A stretch of DNA of 64,000 nt, taken from the NCBI RefSeq assembly GCF_030733265.1, contig NZ_JASHJI010000008.1, positions 1 through 64,000 of the forward strand, read 5' to 3'. The DNA comes from Roseibium sp. MMSF_3412 (GTDB taxonomy: Bacteria; Pseudomonadota; Alphaproteobacteria; Rhizobiales; Stappiaceae). The position numbers were made by a program, and so were the translations under genes. The number at the start of each line of letters is the position of its first letter. Position 1 is the first letter of the stretch. This document shows, in pieces, positions 47,477 through 58,281 of the stretch. Under the pieces are notes generated by a model. The model did no database searches and was not told the DNA's origin. It saw nothing but the letters and a program-made list of their open reading frames with translations.

Positions 47477-48250
47477 TCAGTCTCCGGGAAAGAAAACATC
47501 ACCTGCATAGATGGTGCGCACACCGCCGTCATCCTGCTTGAGGACAAGATGGCCGCGCGCATCCAGATCGGCAAAAATGCCGGAAATTTCTTCTCTGGCC
47601 GTTTTGACGGAAATCTCTTTGCCCAGATGGGCTGCCCGATTGAGCCAGTTCTTTCGGGTCGTTTCAAATCCGCGCCGTTGTCCCCAACCGACCAGTTGCG
47701 ATGAAAAGGACTGGGCGAGTGCCTCGAACATGCGCTCGGCCGACACATTGAACCCCAGGCTCCTGAGATCGGTCGCCTGGTACATTGTAAGCGGCGGATG
47801 GGAGATGCAATTGACCCCGAAACCGATAACGACCGCCTGACGCCCATCGGAGAGAAGTTCCGCCTCAAGCAGAATGCCGGACAGCTTCGCTCCATCGACC
47901 AATAGGTCATTCGGCCATTTCAGCTGCACCAGATGGAGTGTTCCGGCCGCTTTGTCAACTGCATCGGCAAGAGCGACCGCAGCGACGAGCGGCAGTTCAC
48001 CGATCCTCTCGGCCGGTTTCGGATCGATCAGCAGAAGGCTCGCGAACAGGTTGCCGACGGGCGACGACCAGTCCCGTCCCCTGCGTCCCCGGCCCTCTGT
48101 CTGTTCTCCAGCACGGATCCAGAGGTTGCCGGCATGTCCTGCACGGGCACGTTCGAAACAGAGCGCGTTGGTCGACCCGACACTCTCCTTCTCTTCAAAC
48201 AGAAAGTCCGGCGCACCCGGCACCGGACGTTCGGAAAAATCCTGTGTCAT
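47477..48250 (-). CDS. birA: Biotin--[acetyl-CoA-carboxylase] ligase
   Basis: BirA activates biotin as biotinyl-AMP and attaches it to carboxylase carrier proteins. The 257-residue protein has the catalytic core with SVGSTN, the biotinyl-AMP loop EGRGRRGRDW and LQLKWPND-like LVQLKWPNDLLVDGAKLSGIL. The N-terminal DNA-binding domain of E. coli BirA is absent, so it is a class I ligase and not a repressor. It starts eight bases after the nuoN stop, as in many Hyphomicrobiales. Confidence 0.96.
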   Translation of the reverse strand: MTQDFSERPVPGAPDFLFEEKESVGSTNALCFERARAGHAGNLWIRAGEQTEGRGRRGRDWSSPVGNLFASLLLIDPKPAERIGELPLVAAVALADAVDKAAGTLHLVQLKWPNDLLVDGAKLSGILLEAELLSDGRQAVVIGFGVNCISHPPLTMYQATDLRSLGFNVSAERMFEALAQSFSSQLVGWGQRRGFETTRKNWLNRAAHLGKEISVKTAREEISGIFADLDARGHLVLKQDDGGVRTIYAGDVFFPGD

Positions 48251-48258
48251 GAAGCCCG

Positions 48259-49698
48259 TCAGAACAGCGACTGCGCGGCTGCGCTTGCAGCATTGACGAC
48301 CTGTCCCGGCGCCAGCCAGAACAGTACGACGAAGACGCTCGACAGGCCAAGCACAACGCGCAGCTCCATCGGCATGGCCTCGAAGCCTTCAACGGGCTCG
48401 TCAAAGAACATCACCTTGACGATCCGAAGATAGTAATACGCACCGACCACGGACATGAGAACGCCGATAATCGCCAGCGGGTAAAGGCCTGCCTCCACAG
48501 CGGCAACGAAAACGTACCACTTGCCGAAGAACCCGACGAGCGGCGGAATTCCTGCAAGCGAGAACATCAGCAGCGCCAGAAGGATCGCCATCGGCAGGTT
48601 TGTCTGCGACAGGCCGGACAGGTCCTCGATCTCTTCGACCATACCGTCCTTGCGCCGCATCGACAGGATGCAGGCAAACACGCCGAGCGTCATGCCGAGA
48701 TAGGCGATCATGTAGAAAATGACGCCTTCAACACCTGTCTGTGTGCCGGCGGAAAGCCCGACCAGGGCGTAGCCCATGTGACCGATGGAGGAATAGGCCA
48801 TCAGTCGTTTCAGGTTCCGCTGCCCGATGGCTGCGAAGGCACCAAGAGCCATGGAAGCAATCGACACGAAGACGACGATTTGCTGCCAGTCGCTGGTGAC
48901 CGGTTGGAAGGCCTCGATCACGATCCGGACCATCATCCCCATTGCCGCGACCTTGGGAGCAGCGGCAAGGAACGCTGTAACCGGTGTCGGTGCGCCTTCG
49001 TAGACATCAGGCGTCCACATGTGAAACGGCACAGCCGAAATCTTGAAGGCGAGACCTGCCAGGATGAAGGTAAGGCCGATCACGAGGCCAATCGACGCCC
49101 CGTCATGCGCCAGCACCTCGGCAATCGCCGCGAAGGAAATCTGACCCGTAAAGCCGTAGACCAGAGACATCCCGTAAAGCAGCATGCCTGAAGACAGCGC
49201 GCCCAGAACGAAGTATTTCAGGCCGGCCTCAGTGGATCGCACGCTGTCCCTGTTGATCGCTGCGACCACGTAGAGCGCCAGGCTCTGCAGCTCCAGACCC
49301 ATGTAAAGTGCGATCATGTCGTTCGCCGACAGCATCAGCATCATGCCGAGCGTGGCCAGAACGATGAGGATCGGATATTCGAAGTGATCGAAGGACTGGC
49401 TCTTGGCGTAGGCCCACGACATGGCAATGGCGAAGAACGACCCCGCCAGGACCAGCAGCTTCAGGAGATAGGCGAAATCGTCGAGCACGAACGAGCCGCC
49501 AAAGGTTTCCCCGAAACTCGGCACCAGCATGAGCACCAGGAAACCGGTTCCGAGCAGGCCCATGGCCCCGCCGAAGACAACGTAGCTGACACCCTTTCCA
49601 CCGAACGCTCCGATCATCAGAAGCACCATCGCTCCGACGGCAAGGATGATCTCCGGCAAGACCGGCATGAGATCTGGCAATTGGCTCACATCTGACAT
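48259..49698 (-). CDS. nuoN: NADH-quinone oxidoreductase subunit N
   Basis: NuoN is one of three antiporter-like membrane subunits of respiratory complex I. The 479-residue protein has about 14 helices. Proton-channel residues lie in [16 protein letters not shown], in the lysine helix around [26 protein letters not shown], and in [25 protein letters not shown] 49698 gives the standard N-terminus; the open frame upstream is discarded. It is the last nuo gene and is followed by birA. Confidence 0.97.
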   Translation of the reverse strand: MSDVSQLPDLMPVLPEIILAVGAMVLLMIGAFGGKGVSYVVFGGAMGLLGTGFLVLMLVPSFGETFGGSFVLDDFAYLLKLLVLAGSFFAIAMSWAYAKSQSFDHFEYPILIVLATLGMMLMLSANDMIALYMGLELQSLALYVVAAINRDSVRSTEAGLKYFVLGALSSGMLLYGMSLVYGFTGQISFAAIAEVLAHDGASIGLVIGLTFILAGLAFKISAVPFHMWTPDVYEGAPTPVTAFLAAAPKVAAMGMMVRIVIEAFQPVTSDWQQIVVFVSIASMALGAFAAIGQRNLKRLMAYSSIGHMGYALVGLSAGTQTGVEGVIFYMIAYLGMTLGVFACILSMRRKDGMVEEIEDLSGLSQTNLPMAILLALLMFSLAGIPPLVGFFGKWYVFVAAVEAGLYPLAIIGVLMSVVGAYYYLRIVKVMFFDEPVEGFEAMPMELRVVLGLSSVFVVLFWLAPGQVVNAASAAAQSLF

Positions 49699-49720
49699 AG
49701 CTCTGTCTCGTCCTCGAAAC

Positions 49721-51247
49721 CTAGTTCGCCGCCGCAGCGGCGGCTGCATGCTGGGTTACCCCGGCCGCTTCAAGCGCTGCAGTGTACTGATTGATAAGAT
49801 TGTCCACCGAGCCCTGCGTCACATCGAGGATCGCCATCGGATAGAAGCCGAAGAAAATGGTCAGGATGATCATCGGGAACAGGATCACCTTTTCCCTCAG
49901 GTTCAGATCCAGCATCGACTTGAGGCTCTCCTTCTCCAGCGCGCCGAAAACAACGCGGCGGTAGAGATAGAGCGCATAGGCCGCCGACAGGATCACGCCG
50001 GTGGTGGCAAAGAAGGCAACCCAGGTATTGACCTGGAAGGCGCCCATGAGCGTCAGGATCTCACCGACGAACCCTGATGTTCCAGGCAGGCCGACATTTG
50101 CCATCGTGAAGATCAGGAAGGCAACCGCGTATTTGGGCATCCGGTTCACAAGGCCGCCATAGGCGGAGATCTCGCGCGTGTGCATCCGGTCGTAGATCAC
50201 CCCGACGCACAGGAAGAGCGCCCCGGAAACGATGCCATGGGACAGCATCTGGAAAATGCCACCCTGCACGCCCTGCTCCGTCATCGTGAAGATGCCCATG
50301 GTGACGTAACCCATATGCGCGACGGACGAGTAGGCGATCAGCTTCTTGATGTCCTCCTGGGCAAGCGCGACCAGGGAGGTGTAGATGATTGCAACCACGG
50401 ACAAGGTGAACACGAACGGTGCGAACATGTCCGATGCGATCGGGAACATCGGCAGCGAGAACCGCAGGAAGCCGTAGCCGCCGAGTTTCAGGAGAATACC
50501 CGCCAGGATGACCGAGCCGGCCGTGGGAGCCTCAACGTGCGCGTCCGGCAGCCAGGTGTGCACCGGCCACATCGGCATCTTCACGGCAAAGGAGGCAAAG
50601 AACGCCAGCCAGAGCCAGGTCTGCATCCCGCTCGGGAATGTGTGTGCCAGGAGCTTCTCGATATCGGTCGTGCCAGCGTTCCAGTACATCGCCATGATGG
50701 CGATCAGCATCAGGACCGAGCCGAGCAGCGTATAGAGGAAGAACTTGTAAGACGCGTAGACGCGGCGCTTTCCGCCCCAGACACCGATGATCAGGAACAT
50801 CGGAATGAGGCCGGCCTCGAAGAAGATGTAGAACACGAACAGATCAAGTGCGCAGAAGACGCCGATCATCAGCGTTTCCAGCACCAGGAACGCGATCATG
50901 TATTCCTTGACCCGCTTCTGAACACTCTCCCAGGAAGCGAGAATGCAGAACGGCATCAGGAACGTCGTCAGGATCACGAACAGCACCGAAATCCCGTCAA
51001 CGCCCATCTTGTAGCTGATGTCGCCGCCGAGCCAGTCGCGGTTTTCCACGAACTGGAAGCCCGGATTGGAATAGTCGAAATTGCCCCAGATGAACAGCGA
51101 CAGCAGGAACGTCACACCGGTCGTGACAAGGGCCACCATCCGGATGTTGCGTTTGCTGCCCTCGTCGTCGCCAGGCACGAGGAGGATGAACAGGACGCCG
51201 AGCAGCGGCAAGAAGGTCGTGAGTGACAGTATTGGCCAGTCAATCAT
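49721..51247 (-). CDS. nuoM: NADH-quinone oxidoreductase subunit M
   Basis: NuoM is the middle antiporter-like, proton-pumping subunit of complex I. The 508-residue polytopic protein has [21 protein letters not shown] with the conserved glutamate of helix 5, [27 protein letters not shown] and the lysine region [18 protein letters not shown]. Its ATG overlaps the nuoL stop as TAATG. An alanine-rich tail (AAAAAAAN) ends the protein. Confidence 0.98.
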   Translation of the reverse strand: MIDWPILSLTTFLPLLGVLFILLVPGDDEGSKRNIRMVALVTTGVTFLLSLFIWGNFDYSNPGFQFVENRDWLGGDISYKMGVDGISVLFVILTTFLMPFCILASWESVQKRVKEYMIAFLVLETLMIGVFCALDLFVFYIFFEAGLIPMFLIIGVWGGKRRVYASYKFFLYTLLGSVLMLIAIMAMYWNAGTTDIEKLLAHTFPSGMQTWLWLAFFASFAVKMPMWPVHTWLPDAHVEAPTAGSVILAGILLKLGGYGFLRFSLPMFPIASDMFAPFVFTLSVVAIIYTSLVALAQEDIKKLIAYSSVAHMGYVTMGIFTMTEQGVQGGIFQMLSHGIVSGALFLCVGVIYDRMHTREISAYGGLVNRMPKYAVAFLIFTMANVGLPGTSGFVGEILTLMGAFQVNTWVAFFATTGVILSAAYALYLYRRVVFGALEKESLKSMLDLNLREKVILFPMIILTIFFGFYPMAILDVTQGSVDNLINQYTAALEAAGVTQHAAAAAAAN

Positions 51248-53256
51248 TAGTGTGCACCCCCGCCGGTGCCAGTACCGGTGAACATTGACCAGGTGATGAG
51301 CGCAGCCACACCGATCAGCATCGCAAATGCGTAGTGATAGAGATAGCCCGTCTGAAGCCGGACGACCCAGGACGTGACATTTTGAACCCGCGCCGAAATG
51401 CCATCGGGTCCAAAGCCGTCGATCACGGTCCCGTCACCCTTCTTCCAGAGCGCACGGCCGATCCACATGGACGGACGGACAAAAAGGAAATCGTACAATT
51501 CGTCGAAGTACCATTTGTTGAGCAGGAACTTGTAAAGACCCTGGTGCCGTTCAGCGAGCTTTTTCGGCATCTCGGGCGACCGGATGTAGAACTGGTACGC
51601 CACAAGGAAACCGATCACCATCATGACAAAGGGCGAGACCCTGACCCAGGCCGGTACATCATGCATGGCATGCAGAACGTGGAGATCGCCGAAAGCCGGC
51701 AAGGCGCCGTTCCAGAACGCTGTATAGGCGTCTTCGGAGTAGAAGAACGAATTGTAGAAGACCATTCCCGCGAGGACCGCCCCTATTGAAAGAACGAACA
51801 GGGGCACGGTCATCACCAACGGCGATTCATGAACATGTTTCATCACGTCAACCGGTGCGCGCGGTTTGCCGTGGAAGGTCATGAAAGTCAGGCGCCAGGA
51901 GTAGAACGAGGTAAGCGCGGCGGCGATGACGGTCAGCCAGAAGCCGTAAAGCGCCATCGGATTGGCGTGCTCCCCACCGGCGCCGGCAAAGGCTGCCTCG
52001 ATGATCCCGTCCTTGGAGACGAAACCGGCGAACCCGATATGCGTGAACGGAATGCCGACGCCGGTCAGGGCCAGCGTGCCGATCATCATCGTCCAGTAGG
52101 TAATCGGGATATGTTTCCTGAGCCCGCCCATCTTGCGCATGTCCTGTTCGTCGGACACCGCGTGGATCACCGAACCGGCACACAGGAACAGGAGCGCCTT
52201 GAAGAAGGCGTGCGTGAACAGGTGGAAGATGCCGATCGAATAGGCACCAACGCCAAGGGCGACGAACATGTAACCGAGCTGCGAACAGGTCGAATAGGCA
52301 ATCACCCGCTTGATGTCGTTCTGAACCAGTCCGACAGTCGCGGCAAAGAATGCCGTCGTCGCTCCGAAGAAGACGATCACGGTCAGCGCCGTCTGCGACA
52401 GCTCCATCAACGGCGACAGGCGCGCCACCATGAAGACACCGGCGGTCACCATTGTCGCGGCATGGATGAGGGCGGAAACCGGCGTCGGGCCTTCCATCGC
52501 GTCCGGCAACCAGGTGTGCAGCAGGAACTGCGCCGACTTGCCCATCGCGCCCATGAACAATAGCAGGCACACGATGGTCATCGCGCCTTGCGGATCGAGC
52601 TGGTACCCGAGGAAGGTCATGACCGGCTCCTGGCCCTCGATGAAGGACGGAGCGTCATTGAAGATGGTCGTGAATTCGATGCTCTGGAAAAGATAGAACA
52701 CGCCGAAAATGCCGAGTGCGAAACCAAAATCGCCGACACGGTTGACGACGAACGCCTTGATGGCCGCCGCGTTTGCGGACGGTTTCTTGTACCAGAAGCC
52801 GATCAGCAGGTACGACGCGAGGCCCACGCCTTCCCAGCCGAAGAACATCTGAAGCAGGTTGTCGGCGGTGACCAGCGACAGCATCGCGAAAGTGAACAGC
52901 GACAGATAGGCAAAGAAACGCGGCCGGTGCGGATCGTGATGCATGTAGCCGATGGAATAGACATGCACCAGCGCTGAGACCGTGTTGACAACGACCAGCA
53001 TGACAGCTGTCAGCGTGTCGACGCGAATGGACCAGGCCACTTTCAGATCGCCCGCATCGATCCAGCGGAACAGTTCGACGATCTGCAGCTCCGAACCGCC
53101 AAGCCAGAAGCCGAAGAAGGTTATCCAGGACAGGATCGCTGCCAGTATGACCAGGCCGCTCGTGATGTACTCACAGGCCTTGTCCCCGATGGCGCGACCG
53201 AAGAGGCCGGCAATCAGGAAGCCGATGAGCGGCAGGAACAGGATTGCGGAATACAT
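51247..53256 (-). CDS. nuoL: NADH-quinone oxidoreductase subunit L
   Basis: NuoL is the distal proton-pumping subunit of complex I. The 669-residue protein has the antiporter fold with [50 protein letters not shown] (motif of the H/K channel) and [23 protein letters not shown]. The C-terminal part carries the long lateral helix and a last transmembrane helix ([20 protein letters not shown]). It starts six bases after the nuoK stop. Confidence 0.98.
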   Translation of the reverse strand: MYSAILFLPLIGFLIAGLFGRAIGDKACEYITSGLVILAAILSWITFFGFWLGGSELQIVELFRWIDAGDLKVAWSIRVDTLTAVMLVVVNTVSALVHVYSIGYMHHDPHRPRFFAYLSLFTFAMLSLVTADNLLQMFFGWEGVGLASYLLIGFWYKKPSANAAAIKAFVVNRVGDFGFALGIFGVFYLFQSIEFTTIFNDAPSFIEGQEPVMTFLGYQLDPQGAMTIVCLLLFMGAMGKSAQFLLHTWLPDAMEGPTPVSALIHAATMVTAGVFMVARLSPLMELSQTALTVIVFFGATTAFFAATVGLVQNDIKRVIAYSTCSQLGYMFVALGVGAYSIGIFHLFTHAFFKALLFLCAGSVIHAVSDEQDMRKMGGLRKHIPITYWTMMIGTLALTGVGIPFTHIGFAGFVSKDGIIEAAFAGAGGEHANPMALYGFWLTVIAAALTSFYSWRLTFMTFHGKPRAPVDVMKHVHESPLVMTVPLFVLSIGAVLAGMVFYNSFFYSEDAYTAFWNGALPAFGDLHVLHAMHDVPAWVRVSPFVMMVIGFLVAYQFYIRSPEMPKKLAERHQGLYKFLLNKWYFDELYDFLFVRPSMWIGRALWKKGDGTVIDGFGPDGISARVQNVTSWVVRLQTGYLYHYAFAMLIGVAALITWSMFTGTGTGGGAH

Positions 53257-53262
53257 CAGGTC

Positions 53263-53571
53263 CTACCCCTTCATCACATTAACGTCTTCCACGGCGATGG
53301 AGCCGCGGTTTCGGTGGAACACCACCAGGATCGCCAGCCCGATCGCGGCCTCGGCGGCAGCGACGGTCAAAACCAGCATCGTGAAGATCTGCCCCATCAG
53401 GTCGCCGAGGAACGAGGAGAAGGCGACAAAGTTGATGTTGACCGAAAGCAGCAGCAATTCGATCGACATCAGAATGACAATCACGTTCTTTCTGTTCAGA
53501 AAAATCCCGAAAATCCCGATTGTGAACAGGATCGCCGCGACCGAAAGATAATGCGACAGACCGATTTCCAT
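53263..53571 (-). CDS. nuoK: NADH-quinone oxidoreductase subunit K
   Basis: NuoK is a small three-helix subunit of complex I. The 102-residue protein shows [31 protein letters not shown] with the functionally important glutamate, then the second conserved glutamate in [11 protein letters not shown]. Length is standard. A 99-base spacer without recognisable genes separates it from nuoJ. Confidence 0.98.
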   Translation of the reverse strand: MEIGLSHYLSVAAILFTIGIFGIFLNRKNVIVILMSIELLLLSVNINFVAFSSFLGDLMGQIFTMLVLTVAAAEAAIGLAILVVFHRNRGSIAVEDVNVMKG

Positions 53572-53670
53572 GGGCGCCTCGCCGTGCTCCCCTCAATTAC
53601 CCCAACCGGGAACCGCACGGAGGAGCGTGCCGGCTTCCGGACTATTCTCAAGTGACGCGAAGTCTCCGCG

Positions 53671-54285
53671 TCAGATTCCCTTGCCCGTCTCCACCTTGCG
53701 GACCTCGATGGCAGCCTCACGCGTGCGGCCAACCTGCTCCGGAATGCTTTGACGTTTCACATTTGGTTTGTGGCGCAGCGTCAGAACAATTGCCCCGATC
53801 ATGGCCACCAGAAGTACCAGGCCCGCCACCTGGAAGAAGAAGATGTATTTCGTGTAGAGAACCGAGCCGATCGCTTCGATATTGGTTGTCTGCGCAAGAT
53901 CAGGTGTCGGCTCCGCTCCATGACCCAACACACCGGGTGCAATGAACCAGGCCCCCAGCGCCATCAGAAGTTCGACCATGAGGATCAGGCCGACCAGACC
54001 GCCGATGGGCAGGTATTGAAGAAAACCCTGCCGCAATTCGACAAAATCAACGTCCAGCATCATGACAACGAACAGGAACAGCACCGCGACGGCGCCCACG
54101 TAGACGACCACGAGAAGCATGGCCAGATATTCAGCGCCCAGCAACACGAACAGCCCGGCAGAGTTCACGAAGGCAAGGATCAGGAACAGGACCGACGTGA
54201 CCGGGTTTCGGGCAGCGATCACCATTAACCCGGACGCCAGCGTGACGCCGGCAAACAGGTAGAAAAAGAGGGCTTTAAGGATCAT
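53671..54285 (-). CDS. nuoJ: NADH-quinone oxidoreductase subunit J
   Basis: NuoJ is a five-helix membrane subunit at the junction to the quinone arm of complex I. The 204-residue protein has ARNPVTSVLFLILAFVNSAGLFVLLGAEYLAMLLVVVYVGAVAVLFLFVVMML, in which the YVGAVAVLFLFVVMML stretch is the pi-bulge helix. The C-terminus is a charged cytoplasmic tail. It lies 91 bases after nuoI. Confidence 0.97.
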   Translation of the reverse strand: MILKALFFYLFAGVTLASGLMVIAARNPVTSVLFLILAFVNSAGLFVLLGAEYLAMLLVVVYVGAVAVLFLFVVMMLDVDFVELRQGFLQYLPIGGLVGLILMVELLMALGAWFIAPGVLGHGAEPTPDLAQTTNIEAIGSVLYTKYIFFFQVAGLVLLVAMIGAIVLTLRHKPNVKRQSIPEQVGRTREAAIEVRKVETGKGI

Positions 54286-54376
54286 ATCAAAGACCTGCCT
54301 GTCGTGTGGCCGAACCGGCCGAAGGTGCGCGGTCCGACCGGATTGCCGGGCCAGCGCCAGAGTGTTCGGTTAGCTC

Positions 54377-54865
54377 CTAACGGTAAGGAGCATCCATTTC
54401 AATGTTGCGTGCAATTTCGCGCTCCCACCGGTCCCCGTTGGCGAGCAGCTTTTCCTTGTCGTAGTAAAGCTCCTCGCGGGTTTCCGTTGCGAACTCGAAA
54501 TTCGGTCCCTCGACGATCGCGTCCACCGGACAGGCTTCCTGACAGAAGCCGCAATAGATGCACTTGACCATGTCGATATCGTACCGGGTCGTCCGGCGTG
54601 TGCCGTCATTGCGGCGCGGCCCCGCTTCGATGGTGATCGCCTGCGCGGGGCAGATCGCCTCGCACAATTTGCAAGCAATGCAGCGTTCTTCACCATTCGG
54701 GTAACGGCGCAACGCGTGTTCTCCCCGGAAACGCGGGCTGACGGGCCCCTTCTCGAACGGGTAGTTCACGGTCGGCTTTGGTTTGAAGAAGTACCGCATC
54801 GCCAAAAAGAACGCCGACACGAACTCCTGCAGAAACAGCGATTTTGCGGCCTGGTTAAGTCCCAT
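54377..54865 (-). CDS. nuoI: NADH-quinone oxidoreductase subunit I
   Basis: NuoI carries two [4Fe-4S] clusters (N6a and N6b) that pass electrons toward NuoB. The 162-residue protein has cysteines C62, C65, C68, C72 in [12 protein letters not shown] and C102, C105, C108, C112 in [12 protein letters not shown]. The N-terminal amphipathic helix binds the membrane arm. It follows the unknown small membrane-protein gene after about 20 bases. Confidence 0.98.
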   Translation of the reverse strand: MGLNQAAKSLFLQEFVSAFFLAMRYFFKPKPTVNYPFEKGPVSPRFRGEHALRRYPNGEERCIACKLCEAICPAQAITIEAGPRRNDGTRRTTRYDIDMVKCIYCGFCQEACPVDAIVEGPNFEFATETREELYYDKEKLLANGDRWEREIARNIEMDAPYR

Positions 54866-54884
54866 CGCGGTTGTCTCTCCTTGA

Positions 54885-55121
54885 TCAACCAGCCAACTGG
54901 CTGGCGGCCCAATAGCCGATAACCGGGAAGCCGATTATCGGAACTCCAAAAATCAGTGCGCCGAGGGGCGCCTTGTACCTGGCAGCGGCGCCACCGTCAC
55001 CGCCGGCCTGCCTGTTTTTCATTTCCGACGCCTGAAGAATTCCCTTCAGGATCCTGTAGTCGATCCAGCCGACATAGAGCCCGACAACAGCGCCGATCAC
55101 GCCGGCAAGCGACACGCTCAC
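54885..55121 (-). CDS. Small two-helix membrane protein inside the nuo operon, function unknown
   Basis: This gene encodes 78 residues from a GTG that overlaps the nuoH stop codon (GTGA), which indicates translational coupling. An upstream in-frame TTG at 55139 is an alternative start. The first hydrophobic segment is about residues 4-22 ([18 protein letters not shown]); a polar, Gly/Lys-rich loop ([19 protein letters not shown]) follows, then a second helix ([19 protein letters not shown]). It is not one of the 14 canonical complex I subunits and was not recognised. Unknown reading frames inside nuo/nqo operons are known from Paracoccus and Rhodobacter. A role in complex I assembly or stability is only suggested by position. 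Confidence 0.75.
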   Translation of the reverse strand: MSVSLAGVIGAVVGLYVGWIDYRILKGILQASEMKNRQAGGDGGAAARYKAPLGALIFGVPIIGFPVIGYWAASQLAG

Positions 55122-56176
55122 GCTGCGCCCGGCGCCCAACCGGTTGCCATCAGAACAGCGGCAACCACAACGACCATCGCCAGCGACAGCGGCAGGAACA
55201 CTTTCCAGCCGAGACGCATGAGCTGGTCATAACGGTAGCGTGGCACCATTGCCTTCACCATGGCGAACATGAAGAACCCGAGAAGGCACTTCAAAATGAA
55301 CCACACGACGCCCGGAACCCAGGTGAACGGCGCAAAATCAAACGGCGGCAACCAGCCTCCCATGAAGAAGATGGTCATCAGGGCGCACATCAGGCAGATC
55401 GCGACGTATTCCCCGAGCATGAACATCATGTACGGCGTGGACCCGTATTCCACCATGAAGCCCGCGACGAGTTCCGATTCCGCTTCCGCAAGATCGAACG
55501 GCGGCCGGTTCGTTTCTGCGAGCGCAGACACGAAAAACACCACGAACATCGGGAAGAGCGGCAGCCAGTACCAGTTCAGGAAAGACAGCCACGGCACGCC
55601 AAGCATGGTCGCAAGACCTGTCTGCTGCGCCTCGACGATGCCTGAGAGGTTCAAGGTCCCCGCACACAGCAAAACCGTCACGATCACGAAACCGATGGAC
55701 ACTTCGTAGGAAACCATCTGCGCCGCAGACCGGAGCGCCGACAGGAACGGGTATTTCGAGTTGGATGCCCAACCGCCGATGATCACGCCGTAGACTTCAA
55801 GGGAAGAGACCGCGAAGACGAAAAGCACGCCGACATTGATGTTGGCAATCACCCATCCGTCAGCAACCGGAATGACAGCCCAGGCCGACAGCGCCAGCAG
55901 GACGGAAATCAACGGCGCCAGCAGAAACAGGATCTTGTTGGACCCGTCCGGGATCACCGGTTCCTTGAGCACGAACTTCAACAGATCGGCAAAGCTTTGC
56001 AGCAAGCCCCAGGGGCCGACCACGTTCGGACCGCGGCGGATCTGAACGGCGGCCCAGATCTTGCGGTCCGCGTACAAAATGTAGGCGACGATAACCAGAA
56101 GCACGACCATAAGCAGAATGCTTTGGAAGGCGATCCAAAGGAACGGCCATCCATAGATCGTCATGAATTCAGCCAT
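55118..56176 (-). CDS. nuoH: NADH-quinone oxidoreductase subunit H
   Basis: NuoH forms most of the quinone-binding chamber between the two arms of complex I. The 352-residue protein has about eight helices and the conserved loop [26 protein letters not shown] with its string of acidic residues. The region [26 protein letters not shown] near the N-terminus is equally typical. It starts 15 bases after the nuoG stop. Confidence 0.98.
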   Translation of the reverse strand: MAEFMTIYGWPFLWIAFQSILLMVVLLVIVAYILYADRKIWAAVQIRRGPNVVGPWGLLQSFADLLKFVLKEPVIPDGSNKILFLLAPLISVLLALSAWAVIPVADGWVIANINVGVLFVFAVSSLEVYGVIIGGWASNSKYPFLSALRSAAQMVSYEVSIGFVIVTVLLCAGTLNLSGIVEAQQTGLATMLGVPWLSFLNWYWLPLFPMFVVFFVSALAETNRPPFDLAEAESELVAGFMVEYGSTPYMMFMLGEYVAICLMCALMTIFFMGGWLPPFDFAPFTWVPGVVWFILKCLLGFFMFAMVKAMVPRYRYDQLMRLGWKVFLPLSLAMVVVVAAVLMATGWAPGAA

Positions 56177-56191
56177 ATCGGTCCCCTGTCC

Positions 56192-58255
56192 CTATTCAGC
56201 TGCTTCTGCCGCCCGCGATTGGGCGAGCGCCGAACACTCGGCCATCGTCTTGGACGCGCGAGCAATCGGGTTGGTCAAATAAAAGTCGCGGATCACGTTG
56301 GCAAATCCGGCGTTGTCCATCTTCGCCGATGCATTCGCCAGCTTCTCCAGATCCGCAGCATCGCCGGGCTCGATCGCGTCGATCCCTGTCAGGTGCGGAT
56401 GTGCCTCGAACAGTTTCGCGCGCAATTCGGCAAGCGAATCAAATTCGAGCGTCTGGCCGAGATTCGCTGAAAGCGCCCGCAGGATCGCCCAGTCTTCGCG
56501 CGCATCTCCAGGAGGAAAGGCGGCACGATCGGCCATTTGCACCCGGCCCTCGGTATTCACGTATATCGCCGATTTCTCGGTATAGGCCGCACCCGGCAGG
56601 ATCACGTCCGCCCGATGTGCGCCGCGGTCGCCGTGGGTGCCCTGGTAGACCACGAAGGCACCGTCCGGAACCTCGACCTCGTCAACGCCGAGCAGGAACA
56701 GCACATCAAGCGCGCCGCCCTCCAGCATCGCGCCTGTGTCCTTGCCGGTTTCGCCCGGCACGAGCCCGATATCGAGCGCACCGACCTGTGAGGCCTCGGT
56801 GTGCAGGATATTGAACCCGTTCCAGCCGTCCTTGATAACGCCAAGGGATTTGGCGGCCGCCACAATGTTCGCCAGAACTGCCGCGCCGTCCGGACGGTTC
56901 AATGCCCCCTGCCCGACAATGAACATGGGCCGTTCGGCCTTGGCCGGAGCATGGTCGACAAATTGTTTGAGAGTATCCGGTCCCGCACCCAGATAGGTGA
57001 CCGGATAGGTCAGGTCGGCATTCTCGCCGATGAGACCGATCTGGATATCGCCCTGTGTCCACCTCTTGCGGATGCGGGCATTCAAGACCGGTGCTTCCTG
57101 GCGGGGATTGGTGCCGATCAGCATGATCGCGTCGGCCTCTTCAATGCCTGTGATGGACGAATTGAAAATATAGCTGGCGCGGCCGTTCTTCGGGTGCAGC
57201 GGCGATCCCGGAAAGCGGCTGTCGATGTTTTCAACACCGAGTTTGCCCATCAGGCTCTTCAGTGCGAACATGTCCTCGACACCGGCCAGTTGGCCGGCAA
57301 GTGCACCGATCCTGTCAGCGGTCGTGCCCTTGACCTTGTCCGAAATGAGCTGGAACGCCTCGGACCAGGAAACAGCCTGCAGCTTTCCGTCCTTGCGTGC
57401 ATACGGACGATCGAGACGTTGCGTCTTCAAACCGTCCCAGATGTAACGCGACTTGTCGGAGATCCACTCCTCGTTGACGTCCTCGTTCAGCCGCGGCATC
57501 ACGCGCATGACTTCCTTGCCGCGTGAATCGACCCGGATTGCGGAACCGACGGCATCCATGACGTCAACGCTTTCGGTCTTGGTCAGTTCCCACGGACGGG
57601 CATGAAACTCGTAAGGCTTGTGGGTCAGCGCGCCAACGGGACAAAGGTCGGCAACATTTCCCTGCATTTCAGAGGAAAGCGCTGCTTCCAGGTAGGTGGT
57701 GATTTCGGCGTTCTCGCCGCGCCCGACAAGACCCATATCGGTCACACCGCACACTTCGGTGGTGAAGCGGACGCAACGGGTGCAGTGGATGCAACGCGTC
57801 ATGATCGTCTTGATGAGCGGGCCGATTTCCTTGTTCTCGACCGCGCGCTTGTTCTCGTGGAAGCGGGAGCCGTCGACACCGTAGGCCATGGCCTGGTCCT
57901 GCAGATCGCACTCGCCGCCCTGGTCGCAGATGGGGCAGTCCAGCGGGTGGTTGATCAGCAGGAATTCCATCACGCCCTCGCGGGCCTGCTTGACCATCTC
58001 GGATTTGGTTTCAACAACCGGTGGCTCCCCGTTGGGACCCGGGCGCAGGTCCTTCACGCCCATCGCGCAGGATGCAGTCGGTTTCGGCGGTCCGCCCTTT
58101 ACCTCGACGAGACACATGCGGCAGTTGCCGGCAATCGACAGCCTGTCGTGATAGCAGAAACGCGGAACTTCAGCGCCCGCCTCTTCACAGGCCTGCAGCA
58201 GCGTGTAGTCCGCCGGAACTTCCACTTCCTTGCCATCAATGATGAGCTTCGTCAT
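56192..58255 (-). CDS. nuoG: NADH-quinone oxidoreductase subunit G
   Basis: NuoG is the large peripheral iron-sulfur subunit of complex I. The 687-residue protein has an N-terminal [2Fe-2S] domain (RFCYHDRLSIAGNCRMCLVEV), the His-Cys3 [4Fe-4S] motif ending CPICDQGGECDLQDQ, a further [4Fe-4S] motif CIHCTRCVRF with a distant cysteine in EVCG, and a C-terminal molybdopterin-oxidoreductase-like domain without cofactor. The extra N7 cluster cysteines of E. coli were not seen, as in mitochondria-like alphaproteobacterial enzymes. Confidence 0.97.
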   Translation of the reverse strand: MTKLIIDGKEVEVPADYTLLQACEEAGAEVPRFCYHDRLSIAGNCRMCLVEVKGGPPKPTASCAMGVKDLRPGPNGEPPVVETKSEMVKQAREGVMEFLLINHPLDCPICDQGGECDLQDQAMAYGVDGSRFHENKRAVENKEIGPLIKTIMTRCIHCTRCVRFTTEVCGVTDMGLVGRGENAEITTYLEAALSSEMQGNVADLCPVGALTHKPYEFHARPWELTKTESVDVMDAVGSAIRVDSRGKEVMRVMPRLNEDVNEEWISDKSRYIWDGLKTQRLDRPYARKDGKLQAVSWSEAFQLISDKVKGTTADRIGALAGQLAGVEDMFALKSLMGKLGVENIDSRFPGSPLHPKNGRASYIFNSSITGIEEADAIMLIGTNPRQEAPVLNARIRKRWTQGDIQIGLIGENADLTYPVTYLGAGPDTLKQFVDHAPAKAERPMFIVGQGALNRPDGAAVLANIVAAAKSLGVIKDGWNGFNILHTEASQVGALDIGLVPGETGKDTGAMLEGGALDVLFLLGVDEVEVPDGAFVVYQGTHGDRGAHRADVILPGAAYTEKSAIYVNTEGRVQMADRAAFPPGDAREDWAILRALSANLGQTLEFDSLAELRAKLFEAHPHLTGIDAIEPGDAADLEKLANASAKMDNAGFANVIRDFYLTNPIARASKTMAECSALAQSRAAEAAE

Positions 58256-58281
58256 CCGTTGCTCTCCAAATCCCGTTCCGC

